35,801 nucleotides of DNA from an uncultured Burkholderiales bacterium (GTDB taxonomy: Bacteria > Pseudomonadota > Gammaproteobacteria > Burkholderiales > Burkholderiaceae_D): NCBI GenBank assembly GCA_903836575.1, contig CAILRJ010000091.1, positions 1 through 35,801 of the forward strand, written 5' to 3'. Position 1 is the stretch's first letter. Each line of letters begins with the position of its first letter. Positions 1 to 7,521 of the stretch are shown here, piece by piece. The notes under the pieces were generated by a model. The model had not been told where the DNA came from. It was given only the letters and a program-made list of their open reading frames with translations, and searched no databases. A program made the position numbers and the translations under genes.

Positions 1-132
1 AAAATTATTCCGCCAAAAAAGTAGTACCCCGCTACTACCAGCGAGTACGAATCGCAGAGAATAATAGGACGACTGTTCGATTCATCGACAGGGACAACAG
101 CACCCCCATAAAAATAATCTGGAGATCACAAC

Positions 133-1422
133 ATGCAAAACAATCGTTGGTCGGGAATAGGCACGGCCGCTGTCGCCGTTGGCCTGCTGATGGGTTTGAC
201 GACGTCGGCTTTCGCCCAAGAGCAAGCGATGGACAAACTGAAATCGATGCGCGTCTCCGGCATTGATCCGAACCTGCCGTTGATCCCGCAGACCGGCAAG
301 AATGCCGATGCAATCAAGGAAAATCTCAAGCGTGTGAAGATGCCACCCGGCTTCGCAATTAACTTGTACGCGATCGTGCCGGATGCGCGCCACATGGCGG
401 TCGCTCCCTCGACCAACATGCTGTTCGTCGGCACCCGCAAGTCGTCGGTCTGGGCTGTCACCAACCGCAACAGCGGCGAGGAAGCAACCGAGGTCAAACA
501 GTTCGCCCCTTCCCTGAAATTCGTCCAGCCAAATGGCGTGTGCTGGACCAAGGATGGCTTCCTGATCGTGACCGAACACAATCGCATCCTGAGCTTTCCC
601 GCCGCTGAGTTTTTCTATGAAGGTGCCGACGTCGCGGTCTCCGAGTTGGTCCCGCAAGGCAAGCTGATCACGGTCGAGGACGAGAGCTACAACCATGGCG
701 CGCGCGTCTGCCGCGTCGGCAAGGATGGCATGCTGTACGTTGCGCTGGGCCAGCCGTTCAATGTACCGCCACGCGAAAAGCTCAAGAGCTTCAACGAACA
801 GGGCATAGGCGGCATTATCCGCATGAATGCGTCGACTGGTGCCAAGCGCGAAGTCTATGCAACCGGCATTCGCAACTCGGTCGGCATGGACTTCAACCCG
901 AAGAACAATGACCTGTGGTTCACCGATAACCAGACCGATGGCATGGGTGACGACATCCCGGCCGGCGAAATCAACCGCGCCACCAAGAAAGGCCAGTTCT
1001 TCGGCTATCCGTACATTCAAGGCAAGACACGGATCACCGAATTCGGCTACGACAAGGATCCGGTACCGGCCAACACGACCAACCCGGAGGTCTACATGGA
1101 AGCCCATGCAGCCGACCTGGGCATGACGTTCTACAGCGGCGACATGTTCCCGACCAAGTACCGCGGCGGGATTTTCTCAGCCCAGCATGGTTCATGGAAC
1201 AAGACCACGCCGATCGGTGCGCGCATCATGTTCACGTCACTGAAAGCGGATGGTTCGGCTGACAAGACCGAAGTGTTTGCCGATGGCTGGCTCGATGGCA
1301 AGACCCGTCAGTATCGCGGTCGTCCGGTCGACGTGGCCAATCTGCCGGATGGCTCCATCCTGGTATCGGATGACTTTGCCGGTGCGATCTATCGCATCAC
1401 TTACACTGGCACTGGTACCTGA
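133..1422 (+). CDS. PQQ-dependent sugar dehydrogenase / sorbosone dehydrogenase-like, exported
   Basis: 429 aa ORF with N-terminal signal peptide (MQNNRWSGIGTAAVAVGLLMGLTTSAFAQ) and beta-propeller motifs (NGVCWTKDGFLIVTEHNRI, GIRNSVGMDFNPKNNDLWFTDN, FSAQHGSWN, GRPVDVANLPDGSILVSDDFAGAIYRI). Confidence 0.85.
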   Translation: MQNNRWSGIGTAAVAVGLLMGLTTSAFAQEQAMDKLKSMRVSGIDPNLPLIPQTGKNADAIKENLKRVKMPPGFAINLYAIVPDARHMAVAPSTNMLFVGTRKSSVWAVTNRNSGEEATEVKQFAPSLKFVQPNGVCWTKDGFLIVTEHNRILSFPAAEFFYEGADVAVSELVPQGKLITVEDESYNHGARVCRVGKDGMLYVALGQPFNVPPREKLKSFNEQGIGGIIRMNASTGAKREVYATGIRNSVGMDFNPKNNDLWFTDNQTDGMGDDIPAGEINRATKKGQFFGYPYIQGKTRITEFGYDKDPVPANTTNPEVYMEAHAADLGMTFYSGDMFPTKYRGGIFSAQHGSWNKTTPIGARIMFTSLKADGSADKTEVFADGWLDGKTRQYRGRPVDVANLPDGSILVSDDFAGAIYRITYTGTGT

Positions 1423-1431
1423 TCGTCGCTC

Positions 1432-1469
1432 AATACCCGCCGCGCCAACTGCGTGGCGGGTATTTTTTT
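1432..1469 (+). terminator. Rho-independent terminator after the PQQ-type dehydrogenase
   Basis: AATACCCGCC ... GGCGGGTATT perfect 10-bp stem followed by a T run (TATTTTTTTG). Confidence 0.85.
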
Positions 1470-1492
1470 GTCCTCTTTTTTCGATCGTGCGC

Positions 1493-1831
1493 ATGATGAC
1501 TTTTGACAGATTTTCAACCACCCGCGCAGTGCTTCTCGCACTATCCCTGATGGCGACCAGTGCGGTCGCGGCCGACCTCGAAGCCGGCCAGGCCAAAGCG
1601 ATGAGCTGCGCCATGTGCCACGGTGCCAATGGCATCAGCCAGATGCCCGGCGCGCCGAATCTGGCCGGCCAGCAAGCGCTGTATGTCGAACTGCAACTGA
1701 AAAATTATCGCAGCGGCAAACGCAACAATGAAATTATGAATGTCATCGCCAAGCCGCTGACCGATACCGAGATCAGCAACCTTGCGGCGTGGTTCGAATC
1801 GATCAAGATCGACGGCACCACCGCGCGCTAG
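1493..1831 (+). CDS. Class I cytochrome c, exported
   Basis: Start MMTFDRFSTT inside ORF 1250..1831; signal peptide, heme motif CAMCH (CxxCH), NLAGQQALYVELQLKNYRSGKR; distal Met region. Confidence 0.88.
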   Translation: MMTFDRFSTTRAVLLALSLMATSAVAADLEAGQAKAMSCAMCHGANGISQMPGAPNLAGQQALYVELQLKNYRSGKRNNEIMNVIAKPLTDTEISNLAAWFESIKIDGTTAR

Positions 1832-2469
1832 TCCGGCAGCAGCCCGAGCTGCACGGCACGCAAATAATCGGCCGGCTCGTCGACATCCCAGCGTACCGGC
1901 ATTTCGGCCCAGTCCGGTCCGTGCTGCCAGCCCAGCGCACGCAACCGGTCGCGGGTCTGCGCCATGACGCGGTCGGTACTCCAGACCATCGCCTCGAATA
2001 CTGCGGCGAATCCGGCAGCACCATCACGCCTTGCACCCACCAGCACATAGCCGCCGTCTTCGGCCGGCGTGAAGACCAACCGTGCGCCCTGCTCCAGCGC
2101 GCGCGCCGCCAATTGCAGATCGGCACTCGCCAACGCGGGGCAATCACTACCGATCAGTAGAACGCGCTGGTGCTCCAGTAATAAGCGGTTCAGGCAGCCA
2201 GCCATCCGCTGCCCGAGATCGCCTTCTGCTTGCGCAGTGGCCGTCACACCAAAACGCCGGCAGCAATCCATCAGATAAGGATGATCATGCGCGCCGGCAC
2301 TCCACAACGAGACCTGACCGGGTGCGGCGTGCAGCGCGCTGCGCAGCGCGTGCTCCGTCATGTGTCGATGTGCATCGGCGGCACCTTCGGGGCCGAGTAG
2401 CGGAATCAAGCGAGTCTTGGTCAGACCAGCCACCGGCGCTTTGGCAAAGACCGCGATGTGCAGACTCAT
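1828..2469 (-). CDS. TIGR04282-type (DUF2064) arsenosugar-cluster glycosyltransferase
   Basis: 213 aa; MSLHIAVFAKAPVAGLTKTRLIPLLGPEGAADAHRHM, LLIGSDCPAL, FTPAEDGGYVLVGARR typical of the family; located in an ArsS operon. Confidence 0.88.
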   Translation of the reverse strand: MSLHIAVFAKAPVAGLTKTRLIPLLGPEGAADAHRHMTEHALRSALHAAPGQVSLWSAGAHDHPYLMDCCRRFGVTATAQAEGDLGQRMAGCLNRLLLEHQRVLLIGSDCPALASADLQLAARALEQGARLVFTPAEDGGYVLVGARRDGAAGFAAVFEAMVWSTDRVMAQTRDRLRALGWQHGPDWAEMPVRWDVDEPADYLRAVQLGLLPD

Positions 2470-3152
2470 CGTGGCAAATAGCCGTAAGCGACAGCTAGCG
2501 CGCGCGGATCAGCGCCACAAAAATAGGCCAGCCGCAAGCGCCACATCAGCACGATGGTGCGCCAGACACCGTGCTTTTCCCAGCGCCGGCCGGAGCTGAT
2601 GACACGCTCGCGCAGGCAGGCCGGCGGCGCAATTTTTTTCAGGCGACGACTCAGTTCAATGTCTTCCATCAGGGCGATGGGGGCGTAGCCCGCCAGCTTT
2701 TCGAAGACATCACGCCGCACAAAAACGGCCTGGTCGCCGGTGGCGATGCCGCTCAGGCGCGATCGCCAGTTCATCATCGCCGCGATCACCGGCAGCATCC
2801 GGTGCGTGCCGGTCAGTGTGATATCGAAACGGCCCCAGATTTGTTTGTCGAGGACGGCAGCGATCAACTTATCGGCCTGTTCGGGCAGCGCTGTATCGGC
2901 ATGCAGGAACAGCAGCGCAGCGCCGCTGGCCTGTGCCGCACCGGCATTCATTTGCAGTGCGCGTCCGCGCGGTGCATGCACCACCAGATCGACCAGCGGC
3001 AGTGCCAGCGCGACGGTCTGGTCGGTGCTGCCGCCATCGGCCAGAATCACTTGTGCACCGGCGCTTCGCAGCGCTGCCAGCCGCGTCAGCATGGCGACAA
3101 TCTGACCGCCTTCATTGAGGGCCGGCACGATGATCGCCAGAGATGCCCTCAT
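2466..3152 (-). CDS. TIGR04283-type arsenosugar-cluster glycosyltransferase (GT2 fold)
   Basis: Start MRASLAIIVPALNEG at 3152 (ATGA overlap with upstream stop) inside ORF 2466..3188; VILADGGSTDQT, GRALQMNAGAAQASGAALLFLHADT. Confidence 0.88.
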   Translation of the reverse strand: MRASLAIIVPALNEGGQIVAMLTRLAALRSAGAQVILADGGSTDQTVALALPLVDLVVHAPRGRALQMNAGAAQASGAALLFLHADTALPEQADKLIAAVLDKQIWGRFDITLTGTHRMLPVIAAMMNWRSRLSGIATGDQAVFVRRDVFEKLAGYAPIALMEDIELSRRLKKIAPPACLRERVISSGRRWEKHGVWRTIVLMWRLRLAYFCGADPRALAVAYGYLPR

Positions 3153-5302
3153 CAACCGCGCTGCCATGCGTGATATTTCGCCACCCATTTCAGCAAGCGC
3201 TCCGGTGTATGGGCTTTTTTCCAGACTCCGGCGGCGAACTTGTTGGCTTCGGCCAGCGTCGGATAAATGTGGATGGTGCCGAGGATCTTGTTCATGCCGA
3301 GGCCATGCTTCATCGCCATCACGTATTCGGCGATCAGGTCGCCGGCATGGTCACCGACGATGGTCACGCCGAGTATCTTGTCCTTGCCCGGCACCGTCAG
3401 CACCTTGACGAAGCCGTGTGCTTCGCCGTCGGCAATGGCCCGATCGAGGTCGTCGAGTTCATAGCGCGAAATTTCGTACGGCACGCCGGCGGCGATCGCT
3501 TCCTGTTCATTGAGACCGACGCGCGCGACTTCCGGCTCGGTAAAAGTGGCCCACGGAATCACCGAATAATCAGCCTTGAATTTCTTGAAGCGACCGAACA
3601 GGCCATTGACTGCGGCGAACCAGGCCTGGTGCGCGGCGACATGCGTGAACTGGTACGGACCAGCGACATCACCGGCGGCAAAGATATTCGGATATAGCGT
3701 TTCGAGGTAATCGTTGGTCTCGATGGTGCGGGTTTTGCTGGTGCCGATGCCAAGTTCTTCGAGGCCGTAGCCGGTCAGGTTGGCGCTGCGACCGAGCGCT
3801 ACCAACACCACATCAAACGGAATGCGCACTTCGCTGCCGGCATGTTCGGCGACCAGGATTTTCTGGCCGTCTTCGAGCAAAAAGCGCACCGCCTTGTGGC
3901 CGGTCATCAGCGCAATGCCTTCGGCCCGGAAGCGCGACGCCACCATCGCCGAGACATCGGCATCTTCGCGCAGCATCACGCGCTCGGCCATTTCAACTTG
4001 CGTGACCTGCGCACCGAGCCGGGCAAACGCCTGTGCCAGTTCGCAGCCGATCGGACCACCGCCCAGTACCAGCAAGCGCTGCGGCAACGTGCGCAATGAC
4101 CACAGCGTGTCGGAGGTCAGCGCGCCCATCGTGTCGAGCCCCGGTATCGGCGGCATGAACGGGCGCGCACCGGCAGCGATGACGATGCTGCGCGTAGTCA
4201 GCGTGCGCTTGCTGCCATCGGGTTCAGTCAGTTCGACGGCGAACGGCGAGACAATGCGCGCCGACCCTTTCAGACTGTCGACGCCGAGACTCTGGTAGCG
4301 CTCGGCAGAATCATGCGGTGCGATGGTGGCGATGACGCGCTGGATGCGCTCCATCACGGCGGCAAAGTCAACTTGCGCGCTGGCTTGCACCAGACCGAAT
4401 TCATGGGCGCGGCCGATGTGCGACATCACTTTGGCAGAGCGAATCAGTGCCTTCGACGGCACGCATCCGGTGTTGAGGCAATCGCCGCCCAGCTGATGGC
4501 GCTCGATCAATGCGACCTTGGCTTTGACAGCCGCAGCGATGTACGCACTAACCAGTCCGGCCGAGCCGCCGCCGATGACGACCATGTTGTAGTCGTAGCG
4601 GGCCGGACGCGGCCAACGTGCATACACCTTGCGCGCCTTGATCCAGTCGAGCGCCTTGCGCGCCAGCAGCGGGAACACCCCCAGCAGCACGAACGACAAC
4701 AGCAGGTCCGGCGACAGAATGCCTTTGAGCGAAGTGATTTGCGCGAGCTGCGTACCGGCGTTGACGAACACCAGCGTACCGGCCAGCATGCCAAGCTGGC
4801 TGACCCAGTAATACGTTCGCACCGGCATGACGGTCAATCCCATCAGCAAATTAATCAGGAAGAACGGAAACACCGGCACCAGCCGCAGCGTGAACAGGTA
4901 CAGCGCGCCATCGCGGGCAATGCCTTCGTTGAAGCTCTTGAGCTTGTCACCGAAACGCTTGATTACCCAGTCACGCAAAATGAAGCGGGCCGATAGAAAC
5001 GCCAGCGTGGCACCGACGCACGACGCAAACGAGACAATGAGCGTACCGAACCACAAACCGAAAATCGCACCGGCAGCCAGCGTCAGGATGGCCGCGCCCG
5101 GAAATGACAGCGCAGTAACGGCGGTATAGACCAGAAAAAATATTCCGGCGCTGGCCAACGGGCTGGCCGTCGCCGCTGCTTGCAGGGCTTCCTGGCGCGA
5201 CTTGAGTTCATCGAGGCTGAGGTAGCGACCCAGATCAAAAACGAAGAAAGCGATGATGGCTGCGACGATCAGCAGCAGCAGGAAGAGTCGGTTTTTTTTC
5301 AT
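3152..5302 (-). CDS. Fusion: TVP38/TMEM64 (DedA-like) membrane domain + FAD-dependent pyridine nucleotide-disulfide oxidoreductase (MerA/Lpd-like)
   Basis: 716 aa; N-terminal multi-TM VTT domain (FPGAAILTLAAGAIFGLWFGTLIVSFASCVGATLAFLSARF), then YNMVVIGGGSAGLVSAYIAA, redox-active LGGDCLNTGCVPSKALI, C-terminal dimerisation domain. Confidence 0.92.
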   Translation of the reverse strand: MKKNRLFLLLLIVAAIIAFFVFDLGRYLSLDELKSRQEALQAAATASPLASAGIFFLVYTAVTALSFPGAAILTLAAGAIFGLWFGTLIVSFASCVGATLAFLSARFILRDWVIKRFGDKLKSFNEGIARDGALYLFTLRLVPVFPFFLINLLMGLTVMPVRTYYWVSQLGMLAGTLVFVNAGTQLAQITSLKGILSPDLLLSFVLLGVFPLLARKALDWIKARKVYARWPRPARYDYNMVVIGGGSAGLVSAYIAAAVKAKVALIERHQLGGDCLNTGCVPSKALIRSAKVMSHIGRAHEFGLVQASAQVDFAAVMERIQRVIATIAPHDSAERYQSLGVDSLKGSARIVSPFAVELTEPDGSKRTLTTRSIVIAAGARPFMPPIPGLDTMGALTSDTLWSLRTLPQRLLVLGGGPIGCELAQAFARLGAQVTQVEMAERVMLREDADVSAMVASRFRAEGIALMTGHKAVRFLLEDGQKILVAEHAGSEVRIPFDVVLVALGRSANLTGYGLEELGIGTSKTRTIETNDYLETLYPNIFAAGDVAGPYQFTHVAAHQAWFAAVNGLFGRFKKFKADYSVIPWATFTEPEVARVGLNEQEAIAAGVPYEISRYELDDLDRAIADGEAHGFVKVLTVPGKDKILGVTIVGDHAGDLIAEYVMAMKHGLGMNKILGTIHIYPTLAEANKFAAGVWKKAHTPERLLKWVAKYHAWQRG

Positions 5303-5334
5303 GGGGGACTGGCCTCAGGGAGAACGGTGAAGGA

Positions 5335-6312
5335 TTACTTGAATCCGGCAGGACAGGCTTGTTCCTGCGAATATGCCGGTCCGTGATCGATACGCTGCAG
5401 ATACGCTGTGTTCGCTTCCGAACCTTGCGGCCAGTCACGCAGGAATTGTGCACGCCAGCGGGTCTGGTCATAGTCCACAGCGATCGCCGCAACATGGATG
5501 GCTTCGCCGTCAATCCGGAAGATGCGTTCGTACTGCACATTGAGCCAGCTTGGTGCCGGCGTCAGCGCAATCCGGCTGATCAGCCCGGCATGGACACCGG
5601 AAAAATTCGGCAGGCCGGCAGCGCCATTGTTGATGACACCGCATTCCTTTCCCTCGACCCGGAAGCGCCGCAGCGCCGGCAGGCAGGTGTGCGAACTGGC
5701 GAACAGCGCTACCTCGGCCTTGCGGAAAACCTGTTCGTTGATGGCGCGGCGGGCCGGATCGTCGAGCCGCTCGCGCGAAAAGTCCCAACCCGCCAGTGTC
5801 GTCGCGTCGCCATGCACGATGCCGATGCGGGCCTTGCCGACCGTCGCCAGCAAGTGCATCGGCAACGCCGCTAGCGCATTGCGGGACGCGCCCAGTGCCT
5901 GTTGCGCGGTGGCTCGCAGTGCAACGATGATCTGATTCGAGTGCGCCACCACGTCATCGCTGACGTCCTCGGGATAACCGCAACCGCAGCCGGCAGCCTC
6001 ATCGTCGGCGGCCAATTCGGTCTCGACATTGCCGCGCAGCGCGGTGTGCCGCAGCACGCGGGCATGGAGCTCGGCAAAGATCGCCGGATCGGTATCGAAC
6101 CAATGGAAATCCCCGTTGAACACCAGCTGCGGCGGCACGTCCTCGCGTGCGGCCAGCGACTCGATCAGATCGAGCGCCTGACCATTACCGTACAGCCCGC
6201 CGATCACGTACAAGGTCTGCGCAGCGAGCTCCGGTGCGCGGGCAAAGACTGCCGCGCCGTAGGCGTATCCGGTCGGGCAATTGCGCCCGGCGCGTGGCTG
6301 CTCCAGCGGCAT
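5335..6312 (-). CDS. Metallophosphoesterase-like protein of the ArsS cluster (diverged motifs)
   Basis: Start MPLEQPRAGR at 6312 (ATGA overlap with arsS stop) in ORF 5335..6366; YVIGGLYGNGQALDLIESL, NGDFHWFD, LRGNVETEL, IVHGDATTLAGWDF, FASSHTCLPA have the metallophosphoesterase motif order. Confidence 0.75.
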   Translation of the reverse strand: MPLEQPRAGRNCPTGYAYGAAVFARAPELAAQTLYVIGGLYGNGQALDLIESLAAREDVPPQLVFNGDFHWFDTDPAIFAELHARVLRHTALRGNVETELAADDEAAGCGCGYPEDVSDDVVAHSNQIIVALRATAQQALGASRNALAALPMHLLATVGKARIGIVHGDATTLAGWDFSRERLDDPARRAINEQVFRKAEVALFASSHTCLPALRRFRVEGKECGVINNGAAGLPNFSGVHAGLISRIALTPAPSWLNVQYERIFRIDGEAIHVAAIAVDYDQTRWRAQFLRDWPQGSEANTAYLQRIDHGPAYSQEQACPAGFK

Positions 6313-7274
6313 CAAGCCAGCGCCCCGCTGCAACTGCTGCCGGCACCGGCGGTGCAGCCCCAGCAATGATTGGCGACCTTGATCGGATTGCCTTCCAGCG
6401 AGCTATCGAGCAAGTCGGTCAGATGTCGCCGGCCCTTGCCAGGCTGGTTCAGTGGCAAACCCAGCATCTGGTTGAAATCGCAGTCATACAGATAACCCAG
6501 ATGATCCACCGAGATCAGCGAGCGGCACATGACGCTGGCCAGATTGGCATCCTGATGCGCCGAGCGCAGCAAGTCCATGTAATCGTGGAACTGCCCTTTT
6601 GAAATCAGCGTGCTGCCGAAGCGCTGGATCGGCATGTTGGTAATCGTGAACAACTGGTTGAAACGGATACCGAATTGCTCGCCCAGAAAGTGGTCGTAGT
6701 CTTTTTTCAGGCCGGCCTGCGATGGCGGCAGTACCGGGCCTTGCGGGTTGTAGACCAGATCCAGCACGAGCGTCCCGTCCGGGTCGCCATAGCCGAGCGC
6801 GTTGAGTCGCTGCAGCATGCGGATGCTGCTGCCGAACGTGCCATCGCCACGCTGTTTGTCGACGTTGTCTTCGCTGTAGCACGGCAGCGAGGCGACGATA
6901 TGGACCTGCTGCGCAGCGAGGAATTCGGCGAATTCTTCATAGCCTGGTTCTTCGAGAATGGTCAGGTTACAGCGGTCGATGACGGCGACACCGAGGGCAC
7001 GCGCCTGCTCGACCAGAAAGCGGAAATGCACGTTCATCTCCGGCGCACCGCCGGTCAGGTCGATGGTGCGGATATCGCCCTGGCGCAGCACATCGAGGAC
7101 TTGCTCGATGGTGGCGCGATCCATCTGTTCGGTACGGGTCGGGCCGGCATTGACGTGGCAGTGCAGGCAGGACTGGTTACAGGTCGTGCCCAGATTAATT
7201 TGCAGGGTATCGGGACGGTGGCGTCGCAGCGCCGGGAAATCGGTGGCAACCAACAAAGGAAGTGTTGCATGCAT
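6312..7274 (-). CDS. arsS: ArsS-type radical SAM / Cys-rich protein (arsenosugar biosynthesis family, Cys form)
   Basis: 320 aa; CNQSCLHCHVNAGP (CxxxCxxC radical SAM cluster), LTGGAPEMNVHFRFLVEQARALG, C-terminal NHCWGCTAGAGSSCSGALA typical of this family. Confidence 0.9.
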   Translation of the reverse strand: MHATLPLLVATDFPALRRHRPDTLQINLGTTCNQSCLHCHVNAGPTRTEQMDRATIEQVLDVLRQGDIRTIDLTGGAPEMNVHFRFLVEQARALGVAVIDRCNLTILEEPGYEEFAEFLAAQQVHIVASLPCYSEDNVDKQRGDGTFGSSIRMLQRLNALGYGDPDGTLVLDLVYNPQGPVLPPSQAGLKKDYDHFLGEQFGIRFNQLFTITNMPIQRFGSTLISKGQFHDYMDLLRSAHQDANLASVMCRSLISVDHLGYLYDCDFNQMLGLPLNQPGKGRRHLTDLLDSSLEGNPIKVANHCWGCTAGAGSSCSGALA

Positions 7275-7301
7275 AAGTGATCCTTAAAGTGCGGCAGGGA
7301 G

Positions 7302-7356
7302 CAGGATAAACCGAAACGCTCAAGTGGCGCTTGGTCGGTTTAGCGCGGCGATCCTG
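7302..7356 (-). promoter_or_regulatory. Nested inverted-repeat (stem-loop) element immediately upstream of arsS
   Basis: CAGGAT...ATCCTG outer arms enclose TAAACCGA...TCGGTTTA inner arms; lies 28-82 nt upstream of the arsS start. Confidence 0.5.
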
Positions 7357-7414
7357 ACAAGCGGATGGTAGACGACCCGAGATTTGAAATTTTCCAAAAA
7401 TTAGCAAGCCCTTG

Positions 7415-7445
7415 TTGCAATAATTCATCTACCTTCGGTTATGAT
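7415..7445 (+). promoter_or_regulatory. Possible sigma70 promoter for the bacteriophytochrome gene
   Basis: TTGCAA - 19 nt - TATGAT upstream of ATG 7522; suboptimal spacer. Confidence 0.3.
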
Positions 7446-7521
7446 TAATTAAAACTAAAAGACGTAAATTCCCTTCGGGAATTCTTGATCACCCAACCCG
7501 TGCTGGCAGGGAGCCGACCGC

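Noticed and set aside
1-132. GTAGTA-ccccgc-TACTAC inverted repeat upstream of the first gene
   Set aside because: Only 6 bp and near the window edge; insufficient context to call regulatory.
82-1107. Long minus-strand ORF (341 aa) opposite the PQQ-type dehydrogenase
   Set aside because: Antisense shadow of a clear CDS; no recognisable motifs and low-complexity composition typical of GC-rich antisense frames.
4313-4996. 227-aa plus-strand ORF inside the VTT/FAD oxidoreductase gene
   Set aside because: Antisense shadow ORF rich in H/Q/R with no family resemblance.
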